Positions 44,931-56,325 are shown, counted from the first letter of the stretch. The stretch is DNA of 64,000 nt from Bradyrhizobium diazoefficiens (GCF_018131185.1 NZ_JAFCJE010000004.1:434001-498000), one strand, 5' to 3'. Translations and numbers: made by a program. The notes: a model not told the origin generated them from the sequence alone.

Positions 44931-47774
44931 ATGGCACAGGCACGCCGCGAGATCTCGAAGTCCGCGATGGGCCATTGCGGCACCCGCCGGGAGCGCCTCC
45001 TTACGCGGTATTTCGCAGGTTCATTGGTCCTTTCGGCAGCACTGCTGGCAGGCCAGTCGGCACAGGCGGATTGCACGCCTCAGGCGGCAGGCCAATCGAA
45101 CCTCGTCGCAACCTGCACCGGAACGACCCTCAATCAGGGCGGTGGCGCGCCGGGAACAAGCGCCGGCGCCAATGGCTACGGCACCGGTGCAGAGAACGCG
45201 ACCGTCACGGTCGCAAGCGGCGCCTTGGTCTCCGGAACGGCCGCCAATGCGCGAGGTATCTATCTCGGCCAGGGAACCGTCATCAACAATAGCAGTGCGA
45301 CCATCGCAGGCGATCGATCCGGAATCGCCACGACCGGCAGCAATCCGCTTACGGTCACCAATTCGGGCACCATTCAGGGCTCTGGTTTTGGTATCGACGG
45401 ACTGGGACAGACCACAGTCACCAACAACGCTGGCGCGACGATCACCGGGACGGCGTACGGGGTTTCCGGCACGACGCTGAACCTCACGAACCAGGGGACC
45501 ATCACCGGCACCGACGCGAGTGGCGCCGCCGGATTCTTAGGCAGCACGATCACGAATTCTGCGGGTGGTAGCATTGCCGGAGGAGCCTATGGAGTACGGG
45601 TCAACCAGGCCGGCCTTGTCACCAACTATGGCACGATCGCCGCCGTCGGATCCGCCGTGGCAGCCCCTCAGGCCGGCGTCGGCGTAGGCTCTAATTCGAC
45701 CATCAACAATTTCGCCGGCGCCACCATCTCCAGCGGAAGCCAGGCAGCAGTCACGGTCGGTTCCGGTAGCGTGATCTACAACACCGGGACGATCGCCGGC
45801 TTCGTCTACGGTGTTCAGGCTCTCGGCGGAGGAGTCTCGATGTACAACGCGGGCAGTCTCAGCGCCGTCGTATTCGATGGCAACACACAGGCCATCAACG
45901 CCATTCTCTTCACTGGAACCGGCAATACCCTGACGCTGGCGCCCGGATCGAACATCTCGGGCGCGGCAATCGGTACCGGAGCCGACACCCTCGAGCTCGG
46001 CGGCAGCGGCGCGGCGACCTTCGACGTCTCGCAGATCAATTCAACCGGGCAGTATCGCGGCTTCGGCACCTTCAACAAGGTCGGCGACTCCACCTGGAGC
46101 TTGACCGGCACCAGCAGCTTTGCCGGTCCGGTCAACGTGGACAGCGGCACATTGCTGGTCAACGGCAACATTTCGTCCGCGAGCGGCGTCGCGGTGAACT
46201 CGGGCGGTACACTCGGCGGCACCGGCACCGTCGCCAACGTCATCGTCAACGGCGGTACGCTCGCGCCCGGCACTTCGATTGGAACGCTGACGGTTGCCGG
46301 CAGCCTTTCTCTCACCGCGGCATCGACTTATCTCATCGAAGTTTCCCCGTCTTCTTCAGACCGCATCAATGCCACCGGCGGCGCAACGCTCGGCGGGGCG
46401 GCAGTGCAGGCATCGTTCGCGGCAGGAAGCTACGTCTCGAGGCAATACACGATCCTCACCGCCGCAGGTGGCGTCAGCGGGACATTCGGCGCTCTCACCA
46501 CCAACCTGTCGCCTAACTTCAGCACGAGCCTGAGCTACGATGCCAACGACGTCTATCTCGACCTGGTTCTCAACTTCGCCATTCCGGGTGGTCTCAATGC
46601 CAACCAGCACAACGTCGGCAACGCGCTGACGAGCTTCTTCAATGCCAATGGCGGCATTCCTGCGGTCTACAGCATGCTGACTCCGGCCGGCTTGACCCAG
46701 GCTTCGGGCGAGGCCGCCACCGGCAGCCAGCAGGCGACGTTCAACGCGATGAACCAGTTCATGGGCGTCCTCACCGATCCGTTCATCACCGGACGCGGCG
46801 AGACGGCGACGTCCTCGGCGACGTCGTCCTTCGCTGCCAGCGATGCGCACCGTGGGACATCCCGGCCCGAACGCGATGCCTATGCCGTGATGTTCGCGAA
46901 GGCGCCTGTCGCGCAGGTCCATGATCCCCGCTGGCGCGTGTGGGCGGCCGGCTTCGGCGGCGCGCAGACGACCGATGGACATGCGGCGCTCGGCAGCAAC
47001 ACATCGACCAGCCGCCTTGCGGGGGTCGCCGTCGGCGCCGACTACCGCTTTTCTGCGGACACGGTCGCCGGTTTCGCGCTCGCAGGCGGCGGCACGAGCT
47101 TCTCCGTCGAGAACAGCGGCTACGGTCGATCCGATCTGTTTCAGGCCGGCGTGTTCGTGCGCCACAGATCCGGTCCAGCCTACGTCTCGGCGGCGCTTGC
47201 CTACGGCTTTCAGGACATCACCACGGACCGCATCGTGACGATCGCGGGCCTTGACCGGCTGCACGCCGAGTTCAATGCGAATGCCTATTCAGGCCGTTTC
47301 GAGGGCGGCTATCGCTTTGCGACGCCCTGGCTGGGCGGCCTTGGCCTGGCGCCCTACGCTGCGGCCCAGTTCACCACGTTCGATCTGCCTGCCTACGTAG
47401 AGTCGGCGCTGGCGGGCACGCCGGTGTTTGCGCTCGCCTATGGCTCGAAGAGCGTCACCGACAGCCGCAGCGAGCTCGGGTTTCGCAGCGACAAATCGTA
47501 TGCCCTGGCTGGTGCGATGCTGACGCTGCGCGGCCGGCTGGCCTGGGCGCATGATTTCAACACCGACCGCGCGGCCACCGCGACATTTCAAGCCTTGCCG
47601 GGTGCGAGCTTCGTCGTCAACGGCGCCGCCCAGCCGCGGGATTCCGCGCTGACCGGTGCATCGGCCGAGGTACGGTGGACGAACGGCTGGTCCGCCGCCG
47701 CAACGTTCGAAGGCGAATTCGCGGATGCAATGCGCAGCTATGCTGGCAAGGGCGTGGTCCGCTACTCCTGGTAG
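44931..47774 (+). CDS. autotransporter with beta-barrel domain
   Basis: Protein of 947 residues (type V secretion). The ATG at 44931 is preferred; the frame is open upstream. An extended N-region with a signal segment (FAGSLVLSAALLAGQSAQA) leads to a passenger of about 580 residues made of short beta-helix turns (NSGTIQG, NAGATITG, NQGTITG, NYGTIAAV). A passenger-associated repeat SSFAGPVNVDSGTLLVNGNIS precedes the linker. The barrel (from about 680) has RWRVWAAGFGGAQTTDG at its start and ends VRYSW, as usual for outer-membrane barrels. The Ser/Thr/Gly-rich passenger suggests an adhesin; no protease motif is seen. Confidence 0.9.
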   Translation: MAQARREISKSAMGHCGTRRERLLTRYFAGSLVLSAALLAGQSAQADCTPQAAGQSNLVATCTGTTLNQGGGAPGTSAGANGYGTGAENATVTVASGALVSGTAANARGIYLGQGTVINNSSATIAGDRSGIATTGSNPLTVTNSGTIQGSGFGIDGLGQTTVTNNAGATITGTAYGVSGTTLNLTNQGTITGTDASGAAGFLGSTITNSAGGSIAGGAYGVRVNQAGLVTNYGTIAAVGSAVAAPQAGVGVGSNSTINNFAGATISSGSQAAVTVGSGSVIYNTGTIAGFVYGVQALGGGVSMYNAGSLSAVVFDGNTQAINAILFTGTGNTLTLAPGSNISGAAIGTGADTLELGGSGAATFDVSQINSTGQYRGFGTFNKVGDSTWSLTGTSSFAGPVNVDSGTLLVNGNISSASGVAVNSGGTLGGTGTVANVIVNGGTLAPGTSIGTLTVAGSLSLTAASTYLIEVSPSSSDRINATGGATLGGAAVQASFAAGSYVSRQYTILTAAGGVSGTFGALTTNLSPNFSTSLSYDANDVYLDLVLNFAIPGGLNANQHNVGNALTSFFNANGGIPAVYSMLTPAGLTQASGEAATGSQQATFNAMNQFMGVLTDPFITGRGETATSSATSSFAASDAHRGTSRPERDAYAVMFAKAPVAQVHDPRWRVWAAGFGGAQTTDGHAALGSNTSTSRLAGVAVGADYRFSADTVAGFALAGGGTSFSVENSGYGRSDLFQAGVFVRHRSGPAYVSAALAYGFQDITTDRIVTIAGLDRLHAEFNANAYSGRFEGGYRFATPWLGGLGLAPYAAAQFTTFDLPAYVESALAGTPVFALAYGSKSVTDSRSELGFRSDKSYALAGAMLTLRGRLAWAHDFNTDRAATATFQALPGASFVVNGAAQPRDSALTGASAEVRWTNGWSAAATFEGEFADAMRSYAGKGVVRYSW

Positions 47775-48154
47775 GCCCACCGTCCGCGACATTGGCCGCT
47801 TCCGCTGGCCGTTGCGGCTCCGACATCTGCACGTCATAGAACGAAACATCCGCGCAGCCTTGCGGCAGGACCGCGGCGTCCCTGCTCGTCATGCTGGTGC
47901 GCCGCCCCACCTACCCGTCACATCATCCGGGTCCGGCCGGCCTTCGCTCCATTTTGCTGCAATCTTTCATCGAAGAGGACTGGCCTTAAGGGGGCATCCG
48001 CGCCGCTGCCGCGACCGACGCGACTTTCGCCAGGCGGAACTCCGGACCCCTATGCACTGCGCCGTGCATATCTAACCTTATCCAATCCAAAATTGACCCG
48101 ATGCGCGATTCACCTGTATCACCGTCGTGGGGACTTCGATTGCTGGGAAGTGTC
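47775..48154. other. intergenic region, nothing recognised
   Basis: About 380 bp between the autotransporter and the response regulator. No gene, RNA, repeat or confident promoter was seen. Confidence 0.35.
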
Positions 48155-48571
48155 ATGCCGCGTGTTCTCGTGGTTGATGACGATCCGATGGTCGGCGCGA
48201 CCATCGAGGTCCTCCTCCAACGTCAGGGCTTCGACGTCACGCTGGCCGATGGCGGTGAAACAGGACTGGCTGCGCTGGAAACGCAGGCCTTTGAGGTGAT
48301 GCTGGTTGACATCTTCATGCCGCATATGCGCGGCTTCGAGTCCATCCGCATCTTCCATGAGCGCGCGCCGGCTACTCCGCTGATCGCGATGTCCGGTTAC
48401 GCCTTCGCGTCATCCGCCTCGCCCTCTCCCGATTTCCTCCGCATGGCGCTGGAGCTCGGCGCAACACGCTGCCTGCGCAAGCCGTTCACGCCCGACGCGT
48501 TGCTGACCGCCATCCGGGAATGCCTTACGGGCGAGAGCGCGCAACCGAAGGACAAGAAAGAAGCCCCTTGA
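48155..48571 (+). CDS. single-domain response regulator
   Basis: Protein of 138 residues, one receiver domain (VLVVDDDPMVG; phospho-acceptor Asp52 in VMLVDIFMPHMRG; Lys in CLRKPFTP). No output domain. The ATG at 48155 follows GGGAAG. Its stop overlaps the kinase start (TTGA at 48568), so kinase and regulator are coupled and likely act together. Confidence 0.88.
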   Translation: MPRVLVVDDDPMVGATIEVLLQRQGFDVTLADGGETGLAALETQAFEVMLVDIFMPHMRGFESIRIFHERAPATPLIAMSGYAFASSASPSPDFLRMALELGATRCLRKPFTPDALLTAIRECLTGESAQPKDKKEAP

Positions 48572-50805
48572 TTCCAACGCAGCGCGTCATTCTCGGTGCC
48601 GGACTTGCCATCCTCCTGATCATCACGGCAGCCTCGATCGCCCTCGACGTCAAGTCGCGGTCCGATGCGGCGTGGATCAATCAGACCGTCCAGGTGCAGA
48701 AGAAGATCTCCGACCTGCGTGTGCTGCTGCGCCGCTCCGAGAGTGCCGCGCGTGGCTACGAGCTCTACCGAAGCCAGGGCTTCAACGACGAGTTCCAGGC
48801 GGTGCGTGCCGAAATCGCGCCGGCGCTGGCCGATCTCAAGCGCGGCGTGCGCGACGCTCCCGATCAGGTCGCGCTGTTGGAGGCCACCGAGCCGCTGGCG
48901 CTGCGCCGGATCGAGATTGCCGCCGACGCGATGCGGATGCGCGCCGAGAACGACCTGGCCGGCATCGCCGCGCTCCAGGGCAGGGCCGAGGGCCGCGGCC
49001 TCATGGACACGGTGATGCGCAATCTCGACCAGTTGAGCGCGGGGGAAGAACGCCTGCTCAAGGCGCGCTCCCAGGATTCGCGCCGCACCGGCATCGTGCT
49101 GCTCGGCATCGACGTTGCGGGCGCCGTGCTGATCCTGCTCCTCGTCGCGCTGGTCATGCGCGAGAGCCAGCGCGCGACGGGGGAGCTCCAGAGCACGCTG
49201 ACCGAGACCACGGCCGCCAAGGAGGCCCTCGCCGCCGCGGTAGCCGAGCGCACGGAGCATCTGGTCACCGCGCATGACGAGTTGCGTTTGTCGGTCAACG
49301 TGTTGCAAAGCACGTTTCACAGCATGGCGGAGGCGGTGCTGGTGATCGATACCGACGGCAATGTCCTGCTATCCAACCCGGCCGCCGAGCGCATGCTGCT
49401 GCATCGCACCGGGATGAATTTGCGCAATTTGCGCGCGCTGTCCGACGTCTATCACGGCGACGGCGTCACGCCGCTGAAATCGGACGAGCTGCCCTCGGTG
49501 CGCGTGCTGCGCGGCGAGCAATTCGAAGACCTCGAGATGATCGTCCGCCCGCACAGCGGCGATCCTGCCCGCCATCTCATGATCAGCGGCCGGCCGATGC
49601 GAGATGGGCACGGCAACATCTCCGGCGCGGTTCTGGTCTATCACGACGCAACAGCCTCGCGGGAGACCGAGCGGCAGCTTTATCAGTCGCAGAAGCTGGA
49701 CGCCATCGGCAAACTGACCGGCGGGGTCGCGCACGACTTCAACAACATGCTGACCGTCATCTCCGGCAACACGGAGACGCTGGTGGAGAGCCTGAAGGGC
49801 CAGCCCGAGCTCCAGCGCACGGCGCGCCTGATCGACGACGCCGCCGAGCGCTGCGCCGAGCTGATCCAGCATCTGCTCGCCTTTGCGCGCCGTCAGCCGC
49901 TCGAGCCACGCGACGTCGAGATCAACGCCGCGGTGGCGGACATCGCAAAGCTGCTGCGCCCGACCCTCGGCGAGCAGATCCAGATCGAGACCGTGCTCGA
50001 ACCGGGCCGGATGACCGCCCACATCGATCCGTCCCGGCTCACCAATGCCGTGCTCAACATGGCCATCAACGCGCGCGACGCCATGCCGAACGGCGGCAAG
50101 CTGCTGCTGGAAACCCACCGCGTCGTGCTGGACGAGGCCTATGCACAGGCCAATGCCGACGTGACAGCCGGGCCTTACGTGATGCTCGCGGTCAGCGACA
50201 CCGGCACCGGCATGTCGGTAGAAACCCAGCAAAAGGCGTTCGAGCCGTTCTTCACCACAAAGGAGGTCGGCAAGGGCTCTGGCCTCGGGCTCTCCATGGT
50301 CTACGGCTTCGTCAAGCAGTCCGGCGGTCACATCAAGATCTACAGCGAGGAAGGCCACGGCACCACGATCAAGCTCTATCTGCCGCCGGGCGAAGGTACG
50401 ACGGACGTGGCAGCGGCCGTCGCGCCGCAGGCCGAAGGCGGCGCCGAGACCATCTTCGTCGTCGAGGACGACAATCTCGTGCGCAACTTCGTCACCGCGC
50501 AGCTCCAGAGCCTGGGCTACAAAACGGTGGCGGCGTCCGATGGCCCAAGCGCGCTGGAATTGATCGATGCCGGCGAGCCGTTCGACCTGCTGTTCACCGA
50601 CGTCGTCATCCCCGGCGGAATGAGCGGGCGCGTGCTCGCCGAAGAGGTGGCCAGGCGCCGGCCCGGCGTGAAGGTGCTCTACACCTCCGGCTACACGGAC
50701 AACGCTATCGTCCACCACGGCAAGCTGGATGACGGCGTGCTGCTGCTGACGAAACCCTACCGGAGAAACCAGCTCGCCGAGATGATCCGGAAGGCGCTGG
50801 GCTAG
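48568..50805 (+). CDS. CHASE3-PAS hybrid histidine kinase with C-terminal receiver
   Basis: Protein of 745 residues. The TTG at 48568 is chosen because it overlaps the regulator stop and leads straight into the first membrane helix (ILGAGLAILLIITAASIAL). A CHASE3 domain (SESAARGYELYRSQG) and a second helix (about 182-205) follow. The PAS domain is at about 245-370 (MAEAVLVIDTDGNVLLSNPAAERML). HisKA has His389 in GGVAHDFNNMLTVISGN. The ATPase domain shows NMAINARDAM, VSDTGTGM and GKGSGLGLSMVYGFVKQ. The terminal receiver has Asp678 in LLFTDVVIPGG. The signal sensed is unknown. Confidence 0.92.
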   Translation: MIPTQRVILGAGLAILLIITAASIALDVKSRSDAAWINQTVQVQKKISDLRVLLRRSESAARGYELYRSQGFNDEFQAVRAEIAPALADLKRGVRDAPDQVALLEATEPLALRRIEIAADAMRMRAENDLAGIAALQGRAEGRGLMDTVMRNLDQLSAGEERLLKARSQDSRRTGIVLLGIDVAGAVLILLLVALVMRESQRATGELQSTLTETTAAKEALAAAVAERTEHLVTAHDELRLSVNVLQSTFHSMAEAVLVIDTDGNVLLSNPAAERMLLHRTGMNLRNLRALSDVYHGDGVTPLKSDELPSVRVLRGEQFEDLEMIVRPHSGDPARHLMISGRPMRDGHGNISGAVLVYHDATASRETERQLYQSQKLDAIGKLTGGVAHDFNNMLTVISGNTETLVESLKGQPELQRTARLIDDAAERCAELIQHLLAFARRQPLEPRDVEINAAVADIAKLLRPTLGEQIQIETVLEPGRMTAHIDPSRLTNAVLNMAINARDAMPNGGKLLLETHRVVLDEAYAQANADVTAGPYVMLAVSDTGTGMSVETQQKAFEPFFTTKEVGKGSGLGLSMVYGFVKQSGGHIKIYSEEGHGTTIKLYLPPGEGTTDVAAAVAPQAEGGAETIFVVEDDNLVRNFVTAQLQSLGYKTVAASDGPSALELIDAGEPFDLLFTDVVIPGGMSGRVLAEEVARRRPGVKVLYTSGYTDNAIVHHGKLDDGVLLLTKPYRRNQLAEMIRKALG

Positions 50806-51702
50806 CTACCGCGTCGCCAGCACCACCGCCGCCAGCGTGAAGATCAGCGCCGCGATCTGTCCCGGCCCGAGCGGCTCGTGCAGCGCGATCGCCGACGCCA
50901 CGACGCCGATGACCGGCACCGCCATCGTCCCGATCGCGGCCACCGAGGCCGGCAGCCGCGCCAGCGCGGCGAACCAGCTCACATAGGCGATGCAGAACTG
51001 CACCACCGTCGAATAGACCAGCAGCCACCAGCCGAGCGGCGTCACGTTCGACAGATGCGTGGTCTCGACCAAGAGGCCGATGATCGAGATCGGCAGGCAG
51101 CCGATCCCGATCTGCCAGGCCGCGGCGGTGATCGGCGGCAGATGGATCGGGTACTTCTTGGAGAACACCGTGCCGACGGCAAAGCCGAACGCGCCGGCGA
51201 GCGCCATGATGATTCCAGGCAGCTTCTCGACGCTGGCGGTGATGCCGTTGCCGCCCATGATCGAGGCGAGCCCGACAAAGGCCATGACGAGCCCGAGCGT
51301 GCGGATCAGCGTCGGCCGCTCGCCCAGCACCGGCCAGGCGATGATCGAGGCCCAGACGGGCATGGTGTAGGCGATCAGCGCCGCCTCGCTCGCCGGCAGC
51401 CAGAGCAGCGCCAGGCCCATCAGCACCATCCAACCGGTGACGTTGAGCGCGGCGGCGGTGATGAGGCGCGGCCAGATCGCCGGGTCGACCTTCAGGCTCT
51501 GCCGGCGCATGACCGCGAGCAGTGCCAGCAGCACCGCGCCCAGCACCCCGGTGACGCCACGGAGCGTCAGCGGCGGCAGCTCGGAGAGCAGGAATTTCGT
51601 CACCGGCCAGTTGAAGCCCCAGCCGATCGAGGTGATCGCGAGGAACATCAGGCCGGCCGGGGCGATGCGCGCTCGCGCATCCCGGCGGGTCGAATCAAGC
51701 AT
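50806..51702 (-). CDS. EamA/DMT-family transporter
   Basis: Protein of 298 residues with about ten membrane helices and the internal EamA duplication (first unit GLMFLAITSIGWGFNWPVTKF; second unit GIIMALAGAFGFAVGTVFSKKY). Probably an exporter of metabolites at the inner membrane; substrate unknown. The start is MLDSTRR at 51702. Its stop abuts the stop of the kinase gene end to end with no spacer. Confidence 0.88.
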   Translation of the reverse strand: MLDSTRRDARARIAPAGLMFLAITSIGWGFNWPVTKFLLSELPPLTLRGVTGVLGAVLLALLAVMRRQSLKVDPAIWPRLITAAALNVTGWMVLMGLALLWLPASEAALIAYTMPVWASIIAWPVLGERPTLIRTLGLVMAFVGLASIMGGNGITASVEKLPGIIMALAGAFGFAVGTVFSKKYPIHLPPITAAAWQIGIGCLPISIIGLLVETTHLSNVTPLGWWLLVYSTVVQFCIAYVSWFAALARLPASVAAIGTMAVPVIGVVASAIALHEPLGPGQIAALIFTLAAVVLATR

Positions 51703-52465
51703 GAGGGCAGTCCGGCAAAATGGAACGTCAGCTTGGCGCGGATTCGCCGGGCAAACCACCACCCTGCCGGACATGCCTGCCCTCGCCTTCCGTAGGGCTA
51801 CGTGAGTCCTGCTGTGGCAACCCCATCGCCTAAAAATATACCTGCCCTGTGAACAGCGGGATGAAGGCTCCGCATCACCACGGGATGCAAATTTTTTCAG
51901 TTGGGAATCCCTGAGGACTCACTGATACTTGGCTCCAGAACAGGCGCGGGCTAGCCCCCTGTTATCCCCCACAATCCACCATATTTAGTATTTGATTCAG
52001 GAACTCGCACTAGTTCTTGACGGGCGCAGCGGAGAGTCCTAGCTTTCGGTCCGTTCGGCGCGAGTGAGTTTGCGTCCCGCCGGCACTCCCCCAAAGGGTC
52101 TCGCAAATCGACACTCCGCCCGCCAGCCAAAGGCAGCGGATGAGGGCTTGTCTGCCCTCGGATAGCGGGGCTTTTCGGGCGCCAGAACGGGCCGGCAACA
52201 GGCTCGCATGGCAATTGTTGAAGTGACTGTGGGGCGTTGAACGCATGTCGGGCCCATCCCTTTGGGGGCGGATGTACCTGGACATGCCGGCGGATGATCG
52301 ATGCACGCATCGAAGAATCGCGTCGGGAGAACAAGGGCCGGGTCCACCGGCTGAACTGCGATGCCCGAGGCCGAATGGCCGAAGGAATTCGCGAAACGAA
52401 ATGTCGACCCGGCACGCCCTCAACGAGGGGCGGGACCGGTCCAGAAATAAGGACGGGGCAAGACC
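51703..52465 (+). other. long upstream region of nrdJ
   Basis: About 760 bp without a believable gene. It includes the NrdR-like box at 51976. I looked for the conserved core of a cobalamin riboswitch and did not find one. The GC-rich inverted segments between 52080 and 52200 could fold but match no family I know. Confidence 0.4.
51976..51991 (+). promoter_or_regulatory. possible NrdR box
   Basis: ccaccatatttagtat matches 12 of 16 positions of the NrdR operator (acactatatatagtgt type). A weaker half-match (cacta) begins 31 bp later, a spacing seen for paired NrdR sites. Not certain. Confidence 0.35.
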
Positions 52466-55400
52466 ATGCGGATTGAGCGGCGCCACACCACTGTCGGACA
52501 GTCACCTTACGCGGGAATCGATTTCCGCCTGACCACGTCGGAGATTCGCAATCCCGACGGCTCGGTCGTGTTCAAGCTGGAGAATGTCGAGGTCCCGACC
52601 GAGTGGTCGCAGGTCGCCTCCGACGTGCTCGCCCAGAAATATTTCCGCAAGGCCGGCGTTGCCGCGCGCCTGAAGAAGGTCGAGGAGGAATCCGTCCCCT
52701 CCTTCCTGTGGCGCTCCGTGCCCGATACCGAGGCCCTCGCCGCGCTGCCCGAGAAGGAGCGCTATGTCAGCGAGCTCAGCGCAAAGCAGGTGTTCGACCG
52801 CCTCGCCGGCTGCTGGACCTATTGGGGCTGGAAGGGCAAGTATTTCTCGACCGACGAGGACGCCCAGGCCTTCTACGACGAGCTCCGCTACATGCTCGCC
52901 ATGCAGATGGTCGCGCCGAACTCGCCGCAATGGTTCAACACCGGTCTGCACTGGGCCTATGGCATCGACGGCCCCGGCCAGGGCCATTATTACGTCGACC
53001 CCTTCACCGGCAAGCTGACCAAGTCAAAGTCGGCCTATGAGCATCCGCAGCCGCATGCCTGCTTCATCCAGGGCGTCGGTGACGACCTCGTCAACGAGGG
53101 CGGCATCATGGATCTCTGGGTCCGCGAGGCCCGCCTGTTCAAGTACGGCTCCGGCACCGGCTCCAACTTCTCGCGCCTGCGCGGCGAAGGCGAAAAGCTC
53201 TCCGGCGGCGGCCGCTCGTCCGGCCTGATGAGCTTCCTCAAGATCGGCGACCGCGCGGCCGGCGCGATCAAGAGCGGCGGCACCACGCGCCGCGCGGCCA
53301 AGATGGTCGTCGTCGACGTCGATCACCCCGACATCGAGACCTATATCGACTGGAAGGTGAAGGAGGAGCAGAAGGTCGCCGCCCTCGTCACCGGCTCCAA
53401 GATCAACCAGAAGCACCTCAAGCTGGTGCTGAAGGCCTGCGTCAACTGCGAAGGCTCGGGCGATGATTGCTTCGATCCCGAGAAGAACCCTGCCCTGCGC
53501 CGCGAGATCAAGCTCGCGCGCCGCAGCCTGGTGCCCGACAATTACATCAAGCGGGTCATCCAGTTTGCGAAGCAAGGCTACAAGGACATCCAGTTCGAGA
53601 CCTACGACACCGACTGGGACAGCGAAGCCTATCTCACGGTCTCCGGCCAGAACTCCAACAACTCGGTCTCGCTGCGGGACGACTTCCTCCGCGCCGTCGA
53701 GACCGACGGCGACTGGAATCTCGTCGGACGCACGACGAAGAAGATCACCAAGACCCTGAAGGCGCGCGACCTCTGGGAGAAAATCGGCTACGCCGCCTGG
53801 GCCTCGGCCGATCCGGGCCTGCACTTCAACACCACCATGAACGACTGGCACACCTGCAAGGCGTCCGGCGACATCCGCGCGTCCAATCCGTGCTCGGAGT
53901 ACATGTTCCTGGACGACACGGCGTGCAACCTCGCCTCCGCCAACCTGCTGACGTTCTACAACACCGAGACCAAGCGCTTCGACGTCGAGAGCTATGAGCA
54001 TCTCTGCCGACTCTGGACCGTCGTGCTCGAAATCTCGGTGATGATGGCGCAGTTCCCGTCCAAGGCGATCGCCGAGCTCTCCTACGAGTTCCGCACGCTC
54101 GGCCTCGGCTACGCCAATATCGGCGGCCTGCTGATGACCATGGGCCTGCCCTATGACAGCAAGGAAGGCCGCGCGATCGCCGGCGCGCTGACCGCCGTGA
54201 TGACCGGCATCACCTACAAGACCTCGGCGGAGATGGCCGCCGAGCTCGGCACCTTCCCCGGCTACAAGAAGAACGCCGCGCACATGCTGCGCGTGATCCG
54301 CAACCACCGCCGCGCCGCCCATGGCCAGTCCAACGGCTACGAGGCGCTCAGCGTCAACCCGGTGCCGCTCGACCTCGTCTCCTGCCCGCAAGGAGACCTC
54401 GTCAGCCACGCCCAGGCGGCCTGGGATGCGGCGCTCGAGCTCGGCGAGAAGCACGGCTATCGCAACGCCCAGACCACGGTGATCGCGCCGACCGGCACGA
54501 TCGGCCTCGTGATGGATTGCGACACCACCGGCATCGAGCCCGACTTCGCGCTGGTGAAATTCAAGAAGCTCGCCGGCGGCGGCTACTTCAAGATCATCAA
54601 CCGCGCGGTCCCCGCGGCGCTGCGCGCGCTCGGCTATCGCGAGAGCGAGATCGCAGAGATCGAAGCCTACGCCGTCGGCCACGGCTCGCTCTCCAACGCG
54701 CCCGGCATCAACGCCTCGACCCTGAAGGCCAAGGGCTTCACCGATGAAGCCATCGCCAAGGTCGAGAAGGCGCTGCCGACCGCCTTCGACATCAAGTTCG
54801 CCTTCAACAAGTGGACCTTCGGCGAGGACTTCATCCGCGACCAGCTCGGCATCGGCGCGGAAGCCATCGCGGCCCCCGGCTTCGACCTGCTCCAGGCCGT
54901 CGGCTTCACCAAGCGCGAGATCGAGGCGGCCAACGTCCACATCTGCGGCGCGATGACGGTGGAAGGTGCTCCGCACCTGAAGGCCGAGCACTATCCGGTG
55001 TTCGACTGCGCCAATCCCTGCGGCAAGATCGGCAAGCGCTACCTGTCGGTCGAGAGCCACATCCGCATGATGGCGGCTGCCCAGCCCTTCATCTCGGGCG
55101 CGATCTCCAAGACCATCAACATGCCGAACGACGCCACGGTGGAGGACTGCAAGTCCGCCTACATGCTGTCGTGGAAGCTGGCATTGAAAGCCAACGCGCT
55201 CTATCGCGACGGCTCGAAGCTCTCCCAGCCGCTCAACTCGCAGCTCATCAGCGACGATGAGGACGAGGACGATGCGGTCGAGAGCCTCTACGAGAAGCCG
55301 ATGGCGGCGCGTGCCACGCAGGTCTCGGAGAAGATCGTCGAGAAGCTGGTCGAGCGCATCATCGTGATGCGCGAGCGCGAGAAGATGCCGGACCGCCGCA

Positions 55401-56236
55401 AGGGCTACACCCAGAAGGCGGTCGTCGGCGGCCACAAGGTCTACTTGCGAACCGGCGAATATGACGACGGCCGTCTCGGCGAGATCTTCATCGACATGCA
55501 CAAGGAAGGCGCGGCGCTCCGCTCCTTCATCAACAACTTCGCCATCGCGGTGTCGCTCGGCCTGCAATACGGCGTGCCGCTCGACGAATATGTCGACGCC
55601 TTCACGTTCACCCGCTTCGAGCCGGCGGGCCCCGTGCAGGGCAACGACAGCATCAAGTACGCGACCTCGATCCTCGACTACGTCTTCCGCGAGCTCGCGG
55701 TGAGCTACATGTCGCGCTTCGACCTCGCCCATGTCGATCCCAACGAGACCGGCTTCGACGCGCTCGGCAAGGGCGTCGATGAAGGCAAGGACCCGAACGA
55801 GGACGGCGGCCACCACGCCACCCGCCTGGTCTCGCGCGGCCTCACCCGCTCGCGGACCGACAACCTCGTCGTGATGCGCGGCGGCAGCACCGCGGTCACG
55901 CAAGGAAACGACAGCGCTCCCTCAGGCGGCAGCAAGGTCACGGCGATGGCCTCGCATGGCCCGAGCGCCCGCCTCAGTGACACCCTCGAAGGCGCTGTCG
56001 CCCTGAAGCAGGAAGTCCAGCACGACCTCTCGCCGACGGAAAAGCTGGAGGCCCTGCAGTGGAGCAAGGCCGGCACCGCCGCGACCGCCGTCCCCAGCAA
56101 GGCCGAGCGCCGCGCCGAGGCGAAGGCCAAGGGCTACGAGGGCGAGATGTGCTCGGAGTGCGGCAACTTCACGCTGGTGCGGAATGGGACCTGCATGAAG
56201 TGCGATACTTGCGGCAGCACGACGGGGTGTTCGTGA
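52466..56236 (+). CDS. nrdJ: vitamin B12-dependent ribonucleotide reductase (class II)
   Basis: Protein of 1256 residues that reduces ribonucleotides to deoxyribonucleotides using adenosylcobalamin, independent of oxygen. The ten-stranded barrel has [15 protein letters not shown] near residue 155, [26 protein letters not shown], and [22 protein letters not shown] with the active-site cysteine. The C-terminal redox tail is Cys-rich ([15 protein letters not shown] then [14 protein letters not shown]) and may also bind zinc. ATG at 52466 follows AAGGACGGGG. No nrdAB or nrdR is in the window. Confidence 0.96.
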   Translation: MRIERRHTTVGQSPYAGIDFRLTTSEIRNPDGSVVFKLENVEVPTEWSQVASDVLAQKYFRKAGVAARLKKVEEESVPSFLWRSVPDTEALAALPEKERYVSELSAKQVFDRLAGCWTYWGWKGKYFSTDEDAQAFYDELRYMLAMQMVAPNSPQWFNTGLHWAYGIDGPGQGHYYVDPFTGKLTKSKSAYEHPQPHACFIQGVGDDLVNEGGIMDLWVREARLFKYGSGTGSNFSRLRGEGEKLSGGGRSSGLMSFLKIGDRAAGAIKSGGTTRRAAKMVVVDVDHPDIETYIDWKVKEEQKVAALVTGSKINQKHLKLVLKACVNCEGSGDDCFDPEKNPALRREIKLARRSLVPDNYIKRVIQFAKQGYKDIQFETYDTDWDSEAYLTVSGQNSNNSVSLRDDFLRAVETDGDWNLVGRTTKKITKTLKARDLWEKIGYAAWASADPGLHFNTTMNDWHTCKASGDIRASNPCSEYMFLDDTACNLASANLLTFYNTETKRFDVESYEHLCRLWTVVLEISVMMAQFPSKAIAELSYEFRTLGLGYANIGGLLMTMGLPYDSKEGRAIAGALTAVMTGITYKTSAEMAAELGTFPGYKKNAAHMLRVIRNHRRAAHGQSNGYEALSVNPVPLDLVSCPQGDLVSHAQAAWDAALELGEKHGYRNAQTTVIAPTGTIGLVMDCDTTGIEPDFALVKFKKLAGGGYFKIINRAVPAALRALGYRESEIAEIEAYAVGHGSLSNAPGINASTLKAKGFTDEAIAKVEKALPTAFDIKFAFNKWTFGEDFIRDQLGIGAEAIAAPGFDLLQAVGFTKREIEAANVHICGAMTVEGAPHLKAEHYPVFDCANPCGKIGKRYLSVESHIRMMAAAQPFISGAISKTINMPNDATVEDCKSAYMLSWKLALKANALYRDGSKLSQPLNSQLISDDEDEDDAVESLYEKPMAARATQVSEKIVEKLVERIIVMREREKMPDRRKGYTQKAVVGGHKVYLRTGEYDDGRLGEIFIDMHKEGAALRSFINNFAIAVSLGLQYGVPLDEYVDAFTFTRFEPAGPVQGNDSIKYATSILDYVFRELAVSYMSRFDLAHVDPNETGFDALGKGVDEGKDPNEDGGHHATRLVSRGLTRSRTDNLVVMRGGSTAVTQGNDSAPSGGSKVTAMASHGPSARLSDTLEGAVALKQEVQHDLSPTEKLEALQWSKAGTAATAVPSKAERRAEAKAKGYEGEMCSECGNFTLVRNGTCMKCDTCGSTTGCS

Positions 56237-56270
56237 GGATCGCAATCTCGGTATTGTAATTTGATCGCTT

Positions 56271-56304
56271 AGATGGACAGAGGGTTAGAGTCCTCTGCCC
56301 ATCT
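56271..56304 (+). terminator. hairpin after nrdJ
   Basis: agatgg-a-cagagg / gttagagt / cctctg-c-ccatct pairs 6+6 bp with one mismatch, followed by atgtatttt. It probably ends nrdJ transcription. It lies at the left edge of the low-GC islet. Confidence 0.6.
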
Positions 56305-56325
56305 ATGTATTTTGGTGCACGCTCA

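Noticed and set aside
51703..52465. Cobalamin riboswitch upstream of nrdJ
   Set aside because: No recognisable B12-box core in the leader.
53024..55903. 959-codon open frame on the minus strand
   Set aside because: Exactly antisense to nrdJ; long antisense frames are expected at such GC3 bias. No ribosome site and no family motif.
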